A stretch of 64,000 bases of DNA from Sclerodactyla briareus (Eukaryota; Echinodermata; Holothuroidea; Dendrochirotida; Sclerodactylidae), in NCBI GenBank assembly GCA_026419785.1, contig JAODTK010005487.1, forward strand, positions 123,501-187,500. Reading direction: 5' to 3'. Below, one piece after another: positions 1 through 12,512 of the stretch; the stretch's first letter is position 1; each line of letters opens with the position of its first letter. The position numbers were made by a program, and so were the translations under genes. The notes below the pieces were generated by a model. That model was not told where the DNA came from. It did no database searches and worked only from the letters and a program-made list of their open reading frames with translations.

Positions 1-881
1 CGTTCTTTATAACCATTTACTGCTACTTCTACTGTGTATGCTAGAGTAACCCCTCCACACGTACCTCCATGTATCAGTGAGAGGCTGTGTCCTTAGGATG
101 ACCGCTGGTGTGCCACTGCTCCTTGCTGCCAGGGCGCCAAAAGGACCTGACCTCGGGCTGTCGTCCAGAATGAACAGACCACTCTGTCGGTGAGAATATA
201 GCAGCAAAATGGTCACTTTGAACCTACTGGCACAGTACAATGCAAGAATTGGATAAGCTCTGCTTCTGGAGAGATCATGGCTGTGAGATAGCTTTCCTGG
301 TCTGCACTTTATGTCCACTACTTTGGAAAATGTGAGGAACGTGGGCACACCCCATGACCAAAATGTCAGTGAATTAGACTGTTATTCTACAGAGCTGTTC
401 TCTAAACCATTCCCGTTCTTAAGACATTGATATAACCCAGATTTCCTGCAGGCTTTCGTTTGAACACTATTTCTGCAGTGCACCACTATCTTAGCCAGTC
501 TTGCTACTGCATCAATGTCATGTTCCAACTGTAAGATCTCTTCCAACATTGGGAAAAGCCAAACACACCACTGATAAAGAACACCAGCTTTAAATATTCA
601 GATTTTGTCAATGAATGGTAGGCCATAACAGCGTGTTACAATAAATGAGGATTGCCATTCGGCATTGAACAATTTGAGAATAGCTGAAAATGATCTCTTT
701 ACAATTTGCACAAGACCTTGATATAGGTCAATAGACTCATCAGTGGTGGCACGGTGCAATGATTGGCTGGTTGTGATTGGCTGGTTGTGATTGGCTGGTT
801 GTGATTGCTGGCCTCACCCAGCATGAAATCAGGAAAATATTGACGTCTCGACACAGGACCACCATTGAAGTATGAACTCAC
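1..881. other. No gene recognised
   Basis: AT-leaning sequence with a threefold GATTGGCTGGTTGTGATTGG repeat at 759-806. If HIPK continues leftwards this is intron or 3' region. No splice pair or domain was seen. Confidence 0.4.
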
Positions 882-1059
882 CTGGAGAAACACAGCTTGG
901 TTCGGTGCCGACCGTGGGTGCGCCGCCCATCCCCGCTGACTCCCAGCCCCAGTCATCGAGAGTGCTATTGGTTGTAGGGATGGGGCCGCGGCACCGCTGG
1001 GCCCAGGCGGTGCCGCTGCTAACGTGGGCCATCATGGGAGGGTTGGGGCATCCAGAACT
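882..1059 (-). CDS. Candidate C-terminal exon, Ala/Pro/Ser-rich
   Basis: This is a GC-rich segment between AAAACAG| and a good donor, TCTCCAG|GTGAGT. One frame gives PPMMAHVSSGTAWAQRC and further Gly/Thr/Pro-rich sequence; another is Ala/Pro-rich. The island stands out from its AT-rich flanks and lies on the same strand as HIPK, 4 kb beyond its last recognised exon. The acceptor lacks a good pyrimidine tract. No domain is recognised, so it could be part of HIPK, a different gene, or chance. Confidence 0.3.
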
Positions 1060-1795
1060 CTGTTTTAATAGGCAGATATTCCTTTCGATGATATAGCAAA
1101 TATGGATAGCTTTCTTATATAGGGTGGGATGTAGGGAAAAGAAAAGTCCTCTCATTCGAATGTGTCCTCCGATGAACGCCATGCAATATTGTATTATACA
1201 GATTACCGTATGCATATATGTAGTAAGTATTGCTCCATAAAAATGGAAATTACATCTCTCGCACATAAAAGCATAAAAGCAGTTACAAATATATAAATCT
1301 GATAATAAGATGATAATCACATATACAATATATCTTGATATCTTTTCATTCCTACCCTATTATTATCTAAATTTGAAGGGAATATTCCCAAGAGTGTGAA
1401 AGACCCAATATAAATGACAAATATTCAGTTTGATAATCATGGCTAGGGGGTCTCAGGTCCCTGTACCTACCTGTCTGAATACTTGTGGTTGAATATGCAG
1501 TCCTTGGCGCGAGGGATGGTTCACCATAGCCACGCCATTGTCTACTTGTAGGGGGTACACCTGGACAGACTGCGAGAGAGAAGAGAAAAAAAAAAAAATT
1601 TGCGTTTTCATATACTACAAGTGATCAGGTAGCGGCCATCCACGACAAAAGTATCAGAAGTGTGCCTTCAGTTGAAAGTGGAGGAGGGTGGAGAAGGTGG
1701 GGAGGGTGGGGTAGGGTCTGGTGCAGTTGAGGAGATTCAGAGGCCCTGATTACTAGCACCTGACAATTTAGGAAATATACCTAATTTTTATTTAT

Positions 1796-2095
1796 TTGGG
1801 AGCCTTGTAGCCTAACAGGGAGGCCTCAGACTCGTATCCAAATATTGTGAGTTTGAAGCCCCACCACGGTGTGTCTTCAGGCAAGATCTTTACCTCCACT
1901 GCCTCACTTCACCCAGGTGTGAAATGGTACCTGTGAGCACCTCAGCACAAGAGATTCTGTTTAGCTGCTGCCATATACTCTCTGGGATTGTCGGAGTGGG
2001 TGACTGGTTCCAATGAACAGGGTAATATCTGTAAATCTCTTTGAGTCTGTATTGCGGTGGAAAGCGGTATACAAAAATGTCAGATATTATATATA
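1796..2095 (+). mobile_element. tRNA-derived SINE with conserved 3' core
   Basis: The head has tRNA-like box elements (TTGTAGCCTAACAGGG..., TGAGTTTGAAGCC). The body, GGCAAGATCTTTACCTCCACTGCCTCACTTCACCCAGGTGTGAAATGGTACCTG, resembles the core shared by several invertebrate SINEs, and the tail GCGGTATACAAAAATGTCAGATATT is followed by a TA-rich microsatellite. Sequence is diverged, so the copy is old. Confidence 0.65.
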
Positions 2096-2720
2096 TATCA
2101 TATTGGCCAGGTATTCTGTACTGTGGAGTATAATGGCCATGCAGAATTTTCTTTTTTATGATATGAGGGCATGTCAGAACCCACGACCAAAATTTTGAGA
2201 TACAAACTTTTTCCCATGTCAAGTTTGGTTTATTTGCTAAAGTAAATTCCCTGAATTTGCTTTCATGCATTACCGCATAACCTGCATTTGAAACAAAGCA
2301 TGAACCGTCATTTTGATACAGAGTCAAATAATGCGATTGATGAATTTCACGATGCCGAAACAATTACCTAAATTTATCGAACAAGGGAGAAATGGAAAAT
2401 GTATAGGTCCCATCACATGCTGAATAATTCAAGCTGATCAAAGTATAGTACTGTGGCTTCACACCATCCCCCCACCTCAAGCTATGATGGCATGTCGCCC
2501 ACTCTAGAGAAGGCTCAATGTGTAAGTTGCAAAAGCTTGAGTTATTGCCACACAAGTTGCCACACGCAAACAACATCCACATGCGGCCTACTCAGAATTG
2601 GGGTTTTTAACCACACTTTCAACACCTACGCTAGTGTTAAAAGCAATCCGATGCAATCAACAAATGTGAGTTTTCACTCCCAGCCACTGAAGCCTTTACC
2701 AAATGCTAAAAGTAACTTAC

Positions 2721-2953
2721 AGTGGCTGGAAGGGTCCGGCTGCCTCTTGTTATGGGCCGCCCCCCTGCGTGACCGCGGCCGCAGCAGCTGTTGCCCTGCT
2801 GCCTGGTTGGTCGTGGTCGTTATCAGTCCCCTCCTCTTGGCTATCTGTGAGGGCTGGTAGGGAATGTATGCCCCTCGGGGGTTGTACTACTGCGGAACGG
2901 GAAGTCGGGCCCTGGCTTCGGAACGGAGGAGGTCAAGGTCTGGTCAGGGACCT
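2721..2953 (-). CDS. Candidate C-terminal exon (possibly HIPK)
   Basis: A GC-rich island in AT-rich surroundings lies between acceptor GCGTTCCCAG| and a consensus donor, CCACT|GTAAGT. The first part reads VPDQTLTSSVPKPGPDFPF; after a shift near 2855 the rest reads QPSQIAKRRG, then a Thr/Gln-rich stretch and RPRSRRGAAHNKRQPD. Composition (Ser, Thr, Pro, Gln and basic runs) suits the disordered HIPK C-terminal half, and strand and position fit. I see no motif that proves it belongs to HIPK. Confidence 0.4.
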
Positions 2954-4933
2954 GGGAACGCACATGAGCAAAGATACCAGTGGGGTCATTGCGACTCCCG
3001 ACGATCACTGACCATCGTGATCCATCATAACAACTAGTTTTGGCTTCACAAATACAATTATGAAACATGAATCTATGGATAAACTACCAAAACTATCACC
3101 AAGTATGTGCCCCCCTCCCCCTTTTCTAAGGGGAGTTGTTTTTGGCAATGGAGTTCTAAAAAGTGGTGGCAGCAGGCAGCAAAACCAAGCTGTACCGATC
3201 ATGAGTCATCACCATGCAAATATGATGACATACACAAACGCGCAGGCCTTCCAACCTTTATTTCCTGCAATTCATCACCACGTCAACAATTCTTGTTGAA
3301 GTATCTATGGGTATTTTTTTAAAGCAAATTGTTTGTAGGGTCATTTAGCCATTTAAAAACACTGAAATCAACGAGGGCCTAAATTTGTCCTCCCAAAATA
3401 GGAGCAATGGAATGATTGATCATTTTGATATGCGTCTAAATTAGAAACATATTGTCGCACGAAACGTTTTTAAATCATGCGATATTCACCCGCAGTAGGT
3501 AGCATGCCTTTAGCAGTACAAAAAGGATGTGCTGAACGACTTACCATCTAAATAACTCCCGCCCGGCGGCCACTGTACTAATTCCACTAGGGAAAATCCC
3601 CAGAACTTCCCTAATGTTAAGTTCTATGAGCAAGTGTGTTTTCACCAGTCTATTACAACCCTGAATGCCCCTAACATCAACCAAGGTAAGCAGTCTGCTA
3701 GAGTTCTCTGGGGCAGTTCTGAAATTAAGTTGAGTCCCCAACATTTTCTACACGACACTCATTTCCATCTCTCTCTTGAGACAAATTTTAAATGCTTTTG
3801 GTATGATTCAACCCATAATCCCTCCCTGACCCAGGGGAACCAGATTTCTTATCTCTTTCGCGCTCTCGCCCAACGGGTTTTCTCAGATCCGGCTGCATTC
3901 ATAGTACTAATCTGCGCTTTTTGACACAGACAACCTTCCTTGTCCAGTTCTAATCCGGTTAGTCCCTGATCAGGTGAGGCTGGATTCGCCTCCCTTACGC
4001 AGCATGGCCACCATCAGGATTTGTTAGCACCAAATTTCTATGGCGAGCATGCCTCTAGCTACCCTCCAACCTCCGGCTTCTGGACAAGAGTGGTCCCAGG
4101 ACCTAGGCCTCTCCCCACAACTCTGTAAAAATCTGCAAGGCAGTAGCTCAGCAAAGGGGCTGAGAACAAGCAGTACCAGATTCCAGCACATCTGCTAGCT
4201 GGCAATCCTTGGTAGGCGGGACTTTGCCGACACAGTCAGATCTATTGAGGGAACTTGTACGAAATTTTTAGTACTTACCCTCTCCTCTATTGTGGACCAA
4301 GGGCGAATGTTTACACGGGCATACAATTACCAGGTCTTGCGCCCTCGTGACTGTTGTTGAATAACCATTTCCCAGTATAGGGAGGCGGATCATGAGTGAT
4401 CACTTAAAGAGTACTGGATATTTTTCCCCGCACTGATGGACACAGATAAGGATGACCCAGTTAATACTGCGACTACTACTTTCATACTTCAGAGACAACT
4501 GCAGGGACCTTCGGCCAGGTTGGCAGGTGGGAATTGGAGGATTTGAGCGCTGTTGCTAACATGTCAGCGAAATGTGGCCTTTCAACCTGTAGGTGGGACA
4601 ATGTTCATTTCGAAATATCTGAAAACCTTCCTCCACAAAATGGGAAACTGGCATCCACCCTACAGCATCTGGCAAAATAAGAAGGATGGTTAGGGCGGCC
4701 ATGTAGTTAAGAATTTCATTGCAAGAGGCTCAGCTCGTGCAAGGGGTGGGAGCAGGGGCCTGCAGGGTCATATATGGAGCAAGGTGATATGTGGACTTGA
4801 TTGCCCCTTTCAAATTCATTACCATGATTCATACTTCAAGACAGGCACCAATCAACACTAATTTGACAACCCTTCCCACCCCCAGCCCCCTCCCCTTCTC
4901 CTCCCACACAGTTGGATGACAGTATATACATAC
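2954..4933. other. No gene recognised
   Basis: Intron or intergenic sequence between the candidate C-terminal exon and the last secure HIPK exon. Near 3545 the minus strand has a donor-like TTTAGATG|GTAAGT after an open frame of 67 codons, but no acceptor or homology. C-rich runs occur at 3113-3120. Confidence 0.35.
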
Positions 4934-5097
4934 CTGTTATGGATTGGCATTGAGCTGGTTGTTCAGCTGGGTGATGTTGAGGTTCCTTGAGGCCTGGGCC
5001 ATCACGCCTGCAAAGTTGGTCCGGCACCGCCGTCAGGTTGCCGTTCTCGGATACTGTGCGGGCCTCTTGCAAACACCTCCAGAGCACGGACTGAAGC
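4934..5097 (-). CDS. Hipk: HIPK exon: segment just after the kinase domain
   Basis: The acceptor ACAAAG| is followed by QSVLWRCLQEARTVSENGN in one frame. After a shift comes ASRNLNITQLNNQLNA, and the exon ends at ACAG|GTATGT. Known HIPKs continue after the kinase domain with HVKSC....ICKRR..., then NLT.TFNNQL; the NL..T..NNQL pattern and the preceding spacing agree. The match is shorter than in the kinase exons and needs one frameshift, so it rests partly on position: same strand, next in order, 1.3 kb downstream. A stop codon appears just before the donor in one frame only. Confidence 0.7.
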
Positions 5098-5984
5098 CTT
5101 TGTACGTAGGAATAATAGATTGGTTAATTTTGGCTGTGCTTTCCAACACTCACTTCTACCCACGTGCAGGACAGTGCGCTGGTGACATTTCCCACTAACG
5201 TCGTTGGATAGGACGTGGATGGCATCCCAGGAACAGGAATCATTCACTCCAGCAACATTAACCACTGAATATTTTCCGAGAAGAGGATGCAATACTATGC
5301 CAGTGTCCAACTACGTTCAAGTTGGGTTAACCGTAGCCTGTTGAAACAGGCGTTTGACTCCTGTTCACCTCGTATCAGCCTCATTCCCTCATGTGTGCAG
5401 GATGGACCTTTAACCAACTCGGTGGTTTGCCTAACAAACGCCTGTGCGACTTCGGTCTGCTCGCTGTCGAGCTGTATCATGGGCGGTGCTAGTGGGCGTT
5501 GCACGTCAACGTGATTGGCGCATCGGAGATTTTTTTTTCTCTCTTTTACTAATTACACGGGAAACGATACTACCTGCTGAATTTACTCTTTTGATCTGAA
5601 TCTGGAATGTTTAGACAACCTCCAAGTTTTGACATACGTTAGATGGACATTTTTTTTTTATTCCGCAATTTGGAAGGATTCAATTTTTCATAAATTCCGC
5701 GGGCGATACCAAACATCCGCAATACGCCTCGCATAGCCGAAAACATGGGCTTCGTCATTTAGGCCCAAATGCATCATTCTTCGATAAATATCATTTTCAA
5801 TGTTTGTAAAAGGTTATTGAAGTCTTCGGTAAATATTCATGACCAAAATATGGGGCGATTAGGCGAATCTCTTCAGTGTTGCTCCCATCCATATCAACCT
5901 CCGTGTGCTACTGATTGACTGCCCTACGTCACCTGAATCTGTAAAGCAAAGTCCCAATTTTGGGGATTTGTCAAGCGAAGTCCT

Positions 5985-6095
5985 GCAGACATATGTTGTA
6001 ATATTCTAGCCGTGGGTATATACTAAATAACGATAGCCCCCTCTATTTTAGGAACCGGCTTCTCATACGTCTGCTTTAGCAGGCTAGGTTACACC
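5985..6095. repeat. Hairpin-forming repeat, copy 1
   Basis: CCTGCAGACATATG ... CATACGTCTGCTTTAGCAGGCTA is an imperfect inverted repeat with AGCCCCCTC in the loop side. The same layout, better preserved, is at 13310-13410. Homology extends about 20 bp to the left (GATTTGTCAAGCGAA). Confidence 0.45.
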
Positions 6096-6361
6096 GCTGT
6101 CCCAGCATTGGAAAATCCCATTGATTCCGCAAAGTTGACCTCGGATGAATTCAAATTTGACCTCCCCTTTTGCAATGACAACCGTATTCCACAAAAACGA
6201 ATGGTCCAATCGAAATCAAAAAAAAAATTGCATGAATTAGACAACACTGACCTCCAATGAACTCAAAATGACTGCCGTGCCACCTCCATTGGGAAATGAT
6301 TATAATAGGATTGCCATACACGGATGCTTCTTGACTCCCTACCTACGACCAGTGGGCATAC

Positions 6362-6473
6362 TCTGTAAGGTGACTAAAGGGTGACAAAGGATGATTTCCT
6401 CAGGGCCCCACCGGGGTGAATCTCTTTCCGCATCAATACTCATCATCTTCTTGACAGTCAACAAACTCCCTTC
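6362..6473 (-). CDS. Hipk: HIPK exon: end of the kinase domain
   Basis: After acceptor CTCACCAG| the translation gives EFVD, then KKMMSIDAE in frame, and with small shifts R.TP..AL.NHPFVTL. This corresponds to [32 protein letters not shown], the last helices of HIPK kinase domains. The exon ends near CAGA|GTATG. Four or more single-base changes break the frame. The preceding exon ends in EKADR, so the order agrees with the family. The end is uncertain by a few bases because alternative AG/GT pairs occur nearby. Confidence 0.85.
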
Positions 6474-6839
6474 CTGGTGAGAAGAATTGAGAGTGTCCGT
6501 TCAAAGGCGTTATAGTCCGGAGGCAGTAATGCAAATAAATGTGGACCATTCAACATCGAACAGAACATACAGCCATGGTAAGAAACACTAACGTTAGTAC
6601 CAACGGTACCTAAGGTCCCCACATGTCCTGAGTTAGAACCTAGTGGTGAGAGGGCAATGTCGAGGCTTAGAACCAAAAGCCAAAAGGCTTAGTGGATTCC
6701 TTGACTCTTTCTGACAACCTATAGCAGACACAATGGGAGATTGCATCAGCTCATTATGGGCAATATAAATCTACAAATTTTCCATTTATCCCAACCAACC
6801 AATAGGGTTCCCTTAAACTCTTGATAAGCAAGCAACACA

Positions 6840-8335
6840 CTGAATTTCAGGATTTTCAGGACTTATGACTGTGGTGACCCCAGATTACCTCTTACCTACC
6901 CTAAATAAATAGGGTCATGTACTCATTGTGGGGAACAACAGACAAGTATGGGCCTCATCCATCAGAGGAAGGGTTCACGTCCAGAGATTAAAAATTGCCA
7001 AATTATCATTTTTTTTTTCACAATTTTTCCCCATTTTTTTCCCAAATTGACCCATGATTTACACCAAAAACAACTAGGTATCCGTACTTCTCATAAGAAA
7101 GCTGCTACCGAATTTCAACATGATCAGACGGACAACAATTCGGACTTTATGGTTTACAAGGTTTCCACACTTTGCTCTGTGTACCTCAGACGACCTCTGA
7201 CCTGACCTAAACACAACGGGTTAATGTGTACTCAATGTGGGGAACACCAATACCCAAGTATGGGCCCTATCATACGAGGAAGGGTGGAGTCGAGAGCTAA
7301 AATTAGCCCCAAATTATCAATTTTTCACCCATTTCACAATTTTGCCCGGATCCGGAGGGCCCGATTTACAACCAAAACCCAATAGGTTACATGGGTACTT
7401 CTCATCAAGAAAGCTCATACGGAATTCAACCTGATAGACGGACAAACCCATCTGGGACTGGATGTTTACAGGTTTCCCACTTTGACCTCTGGTGACCTCA
7501 GGCGACCTCTGAACTGACACCCAAAAACAATAGGGGATTCTGTACTCTCTGGGGGAACCCACTATACCATGTATGAAAACCTCTCTGTCAATCCAAGTGG
7601 GGTCGAGTTACCGTGTTAACAAGCTTAAAATTTGCCAACAATTATCATTTTTTCTATTCCCATTTTTTCCCAAATTGGACCCGATTAACACAAGAACCAA
7701 AGGGTGTTCTGTACTCCCATAAGAAGCTGCACATACCGAATTTCAAACCTGATTGGACCAGGCATTCTGATACAAGATTTTTAGACTTTGACCTCTGCTT
7801 GACCTCAGAGGACCTTTGACCTGACCCCAAGGCGATAGGAATCATGTACTCATTCTGGGGAACAATATACCAAGAATGAACATCCATCCTGTCCAGTGGG
7901 GGTCAAGTTATCGTGTTCGTGTTAACGACGCTCTAAAGTTTGCCAAATTATCAATTTTTCACAATTCCCAATTTTTTCCCCCCAAAAATCTGACCCAACG
8001 ATTTACACCAAAAACAACTAGGGTTCCGCTATCCTCATAAGAAATCTGCATACCTAATTTCAAACTGATCGGACGAGGCATTCTGGAATTATCATGTTAA
8101 AAGATTTTCAATTTTGAACTCTCTTACTAGATGACTTTGACCTTGACCCCAAAACAATAGGAGCATTGTTACTCATTATGGGGAGAATCAATATACAAAA
8201 GTAGAGTATGAACTTTATCCATCAGCGGGGGTTGAGTTATTGTTGGTAACAAGGCTAGGCGTCACACACACCCGCACCACACACACATGTCAGACTGCAT
8301 AGATTCCTCTGACCTTCGTCAAGGAATCAAAAAGC
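6840..8335 (+). repeat. 310-bp tandem repeat, about 4.5 copies
   Basis: The landmark TGTACTCATTGTGGGGAAC recurs near 6916, 7226, 7539, 7845 and 8167 (spacing 306-322 bp). Each unit also contains a CAAATTATCA...TTTTTCCC...GATTTACACCAAAAACAA stretch, a TCTCATAAGAAAGCTGC stretch and a final cluster of TGACCT half-sites. The array ends in a CA-rich stretch (8265-8290). Related copies lie at 47495-48108 (minus) and 58080-58400. Confidence 0.8.
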
Positions 8336-8664
8336 AATGTACCCCCCCTTCCCCCAGGGGACAGCATTTCTGAAAGCTGATCCATTCGAGGATTTAGCGG
8401 TCACAACCTTTCCAACACAATCTAGGCTTCCATTCAGCTGGTCGCTTGACCAAATGATATATGATATAGATAATTTACACCCTTGTTTGACGGCCCATAC
8501 CAATCACGGGCGGCAGGGGTGCAAATTTCTCCACACAAATAGGGGCCAAGTCATTTATTATGACCTATTGCCTTCCCATTGGAAAGAGTTTCAGAGGCTC
8601 AGTTTGGTATCCTTTCACTTGAGTCAAAGGAATTCTCTGGCAAGTCAAGTAATAATAATATAAT

Positions 8665-9040
8665 TATCTGTTTTTATATCCGCTTTTTCACGTGGAAGAC
8701 AGCTCATAGCGCTTTACCGATATTACCCCTGATCAACAGTAACTTGTCACATCCCTGACTACACAGCACGCATCTTTGGCTTTTTCTCAATGCACATTCC
8801 AGTACGTCACCTTATCAGTCTCCTTGATAATCCCAATAGGGCCGCAACATACGTGCTCACTACTCCTTCCTTACCTCATAAGGTACCCACTTTTACACGT
8901 GGTGGCGAGGACATTCAGAGACATGCCTTGTCCAACCGCAACTGCAGAAAAGTCTTGGCTTTCATAGGCTCCGAACTCGCAATCAACGGTTTTTGCAGGT
9001 CTGGAGCAGTCTGAAGCTCTATCGACTGAGCTAAAAATCA
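8665..9040 (-). mobile_element. tRNA-derived SINE, family A, copy 1
   Basis: On the minus strand the head reads TTTAGCTCAGTCGATAGAGC, then a degenerate TGCGAGTTCGGAGCC B-box region. The body shares TGATCA...ACTTGTCAC, GCACGCAnCTnTG and GCCTTGTCnAAC with the copy at 15592-15970. The 3' end on the left runs into an AAT-rich tail (8648-8664). Confidence 0.65.
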
Positions 9041-9789
9041 CCTCCAATGTAGTTTGGTCATGATCTGACTGACTTCCTCACAAGTCGGCTCTTCCATGAC
9101 AATAGGAATGACTACTCCTTCCCATGCTGACTTTTCTTCACGTTGGATGCTTTCCAGCACTGCCTACTTTCAGATACGGGCCCCTTTTTACAACAGTCTT
9201 TGTCTCCTGCAACGTTTTGTTTTTTTGTTTGAGTATTTTATTTTTGTTCAGACTCAATGTCTCTCTTATGGACAGAGCGCTATTCTTAATTTCCCTGCAG
9301 AGACATGGCGCTCTTCCCTCAATCCTCCCAACACATCATAGTTGGGTGGTCCACTTTCATGTTAACTGTACTCTTAATATTCAAAAGTAACCCCAAGTCA
9401 TGTTATACTGCTGGAATTTGTTGCCAACTGTGTGAGTGCCATAGGGTGCGTGATATAGGTGCACTTACAAACAAAATACAAATTGGTAATCTGCCAAAAC
9501 TGCCTGCACGATGGACGCTACACTAACGAATTATGGTGGAAAATCTAGAGACAAACGGCACTCGTATTGACTCTCGGCCAGCCTTTAAAGTTCCCTTCAG
9601 CTTTAATTTGTGAACTGATCACCATTTTCTCCTAAATAGAAATGGTTTGAGTTCTGGTTAGTTCTGACTGAAGTCCTTCTTGTGGATAGGTATCGAACGC
9701 TGGCCTTCGTTTTTCAATATCATTTATACTTATTTTCTCGAATATTGTAAGCTGAATGGAGCTTAATGCATAGTTGTCGGACACACGAC

Positions 9790-9930
9790 CTGTCAGCCTT
9801 CTCGACCCGCCTGTCGCGCCCTGTACGTCAGACGGGAAGTTGACCTCTGAGATGTCATCAAGACAAGTTTGAATGAATTCCTTGCCTCTTTAGACCTTGA
9901 TGCCTGTAGCGCAGCTGGTGCTCACGGAGT
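9790..9930 (-). CDS. Hipk: HIPK exon: kinase insert segment (TPEEHE...EKADR)
   Basis: A strong acceptor (CTTCTCTCACAG|) is followed by a segment that fits TP.EHE..TGIKSKEARK after small indels, then LDDISEVNFPSDVQG in a single clean frame. The matching HIPK sequence is [20 protein letters not shown]. The exon ends in EKADR-like codons at ACAG|GTCGTG. This segment is the CMGC-type insert of the C-lobe, specific enough to exclude DYRK or other CMGC kinases. About four single-base shifts are needed. It lies 19.6 kb downstream of the IRYIS exon, across the largest intron, which is full of repeats. Confidence 0.87.
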
Positions 9931-11068
9931 CTGTGAGAGAAGATACCAACTGGTCCACTCGAATACAAGAGATGTATGTCGCGGAGCATGCAGGTGGGGA
10001 GGGGGGGGGGGGGGATACCCCAACCAAACCTCAAAGAGACCCATTCAAATCCCTAAACACTATGCCCACAATCCTGTGGAAAACAGGGGAGCCTGTCTTG
10101 AAGTTCATTCACACTTGCAGAAAGAACAACAACTGCTGGGAGTTTCCAATCGTTGGATACTTCTGCAAAAAGAAACATTTCTGAATAGAATAATTCTGGT
10201 ACATTATATAATTCTGTGACATTATTAATAGATATTCTGGTACATGACACACCCCTCAGTCACTTCGGTGACCCCAATTCCTTGAAAACTAGAACCCAAT
10301 TCATAAATCAGAGTAAAGGACACACCCCTGATCAGTTTTGTGGATCTCATATTCAGGGAAAATGACCCACAATGGATCACCTCAAATTTGTCACTGACTC
10401 ACAATTTACTGACCATATCCAGTGTTTTTTGGGGGTGGCGTCATACATCGACAAACTCTGTATATTCTGCAAAATCTTGCCGTAGAGGCTCAAGGTGATG
10501 ATCCCGAATAGTAGTACAATTTGGGGAAACTGTAAGGTCATTGAAGGAAGACCATGCTAATCCAGCCTTCTCACTGGCAACTCGGCGCCACTTGTGGCGC
10601 TTTGATGGCATTCCAAATGGCGTGCGACAGACTAGCATCATCATTTACCAATTTTAAGAAAGATAAAATACATAAAGTGTCGATACGGGAAACTATATTT
10701 TCCAAATGCTCTATATTAAACAGACTAAACCAAGCTGTCAAATCTGCGTAACCCGCAGTACTTGTGCCCTTTTGAACGCATTTGCTATGGCTACTACTTC
10801 ATACACACAAAACTGCCAATAAACTATTTTATTTTATTGTCATTCAATCTTGATATTTCTTGTATTTAACTGTCCTGCTGTTTGTACTTTAAATTACAAA
10901 CTTGAAAATGCACAATAGCCCAGAATGAGTGCAATGCTGACAGTGCCAAGAGGGGTCCAAATCCACATGCTGTATGGGTCGCTGCATCGTATATCCAACT
11001 CTTGAACCCCCCTGCAGGCCCATTCTGGGCCCTAAATCCGTTTTCTATACCTCAACCATATGCAGTGT

Positions 11069-11130
<62 letters not shown>

Positions 11131-11145
11131 GGGGGGGGGGGGGGG
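11069..11145 (+). repeat. 61-nt G homopolymer followed by a 15-nt G run
   Basis: An uninterrupted run of 61 G (11069-11129), one T, then 15 G. Open frames over it encode only poly-Gly or poly-Pro and are artefacts. It lies inside the 19.6-kb HIPK intron... 5' to the 9790-9930 exon on the minus strand, where it appears as poly-C. Confidence 0.95.
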
Positions 11146-12462
11146 TGGCGTCTATTCGATCCCCAACATTCCAAAGGCCCATCTAAATATGGGCCCATCA
11201 TGTCGGAATGATTGTAATAAGAACCTTGTTGCTGGGCCATTGTGCACGGGAGGTGCTTCCACCGATAGTCTGAAAAGACTAACTGAGATTGATCGGGTCC
11301 TTCAAGAACGTTTCTCGAAATGGAAATTCTGAAGTAGGGTCATTTTTAGAGACGTTGCTACTGCCCTAAGGCGTGAAATGTTGTTTCCTGCTATCTGGGG
11401 GTCTGCCAGACAAAACATTCTCAACCGCGCTCTGCGCTAACCCATGGTGGCGCTCCGCTCGTATAGTACATCGTAGTTTGCACGTCACGAAACTTTTTGA
11501 GAAGGCCTGATATAACTATTAACTCATAACAAATAGTTGGCCTTGCGGTCCTTTCATGTCAACTAACCAGAACTTTAGACAACTGCGGTTCCATCATGAT
11601 ATTTGGGACGAACAACCAAAAAAAAACATGTATAGATATTGACCACTAGAAGACCAATGGACTAGGTTGACCTGTTATACTAAGACTACATTCAAACTTC
11701 AAAGTTACCTTTACTAATGTCAACTGTGGGAAGATAGGACTTCTAGATGATCTTAACAATATTAACAATATGCAACTTTTTGCTAAAAGTCTCTTGCTGA
11801 GGATTTTTTTTTTCTTACTGTTTTTTGTTCAGGTCAGCACTGGGTTGGGATGAAACCAGTGCAAAGCGGCTCTTTTTTCTTCTTTCTTTCAATCAATTCC
11901 AAACACTGACTCAGAGATTCTTTTGTTATAGAGTGCATCCACCCCTTGAATAGGGGAACACATTTCCTTTAGGAGAGGGGTGGGGAAATACTGTTCCTGC
12001 TAAACATCTCTCTGCAGCTGTACAGGATATAAGCAATTAGATGATGTATCTCTTCACATTCCTTTAAGCCCAGACCTATCAGCCTTCCTATTTTGACACT
12101 TCCACTCAAGAGAAATCTCTTTATCAGCCGCACGAGCCAGACACTAAGGTCGGGCGAGGTCATGCTCTCAGGTAAGACCTGAAGGCAGTTTAGTACACAA
12201 ACTCTTTGTATCCAAAGGGTGCAAATACAGTGGGTTACTCAGGCTCTAGGTTGCCGAGGTAACACTCAGTCCAGTGGTTATCTGGCTATCTTTTATCTGA
12301 CAAGTTGTTTTCCGCCCAATGTATTGGAATGACTCTCTCAGTATTGGTGTGCTGTGAGAAGAGGGAAGGGGAGGGGTCCAGTCTTCAGGATATGGCAAAT
12401 GTGCAATATTCGCCATTGGGCATACCTTTAGGTTTCTCCTTTGTTGTGTGTTTTTTTTTCCT

Positions 12463-12512
12463 GGGGGGTGGGGGGGGGGTGGGGAAGGGGGGGGGGGAGG
12501 GGGGGGGGGGGG
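12463..12512 (+). repeat. G-rich tract
   Basis: Fifty bases that are G except for a few T and A, with runs of up to about 12 G. It has strong G-quadruplex potential on the plus strand. Poly-Gly/poly-Pro frames here are artefacts. Confidence 0.9.

Noticed and set aside
5002..5504. Minus-strand frames of 102 and 69 codons
   Set aside because: They extend from the HIPK exon into the upstream intron; no homology outside 4934-5097.
11002..11332. Glycine- or proline-rich open frames over the G tract
   Set aside because: Their length comes only from the homopolymer; every frame is open there.
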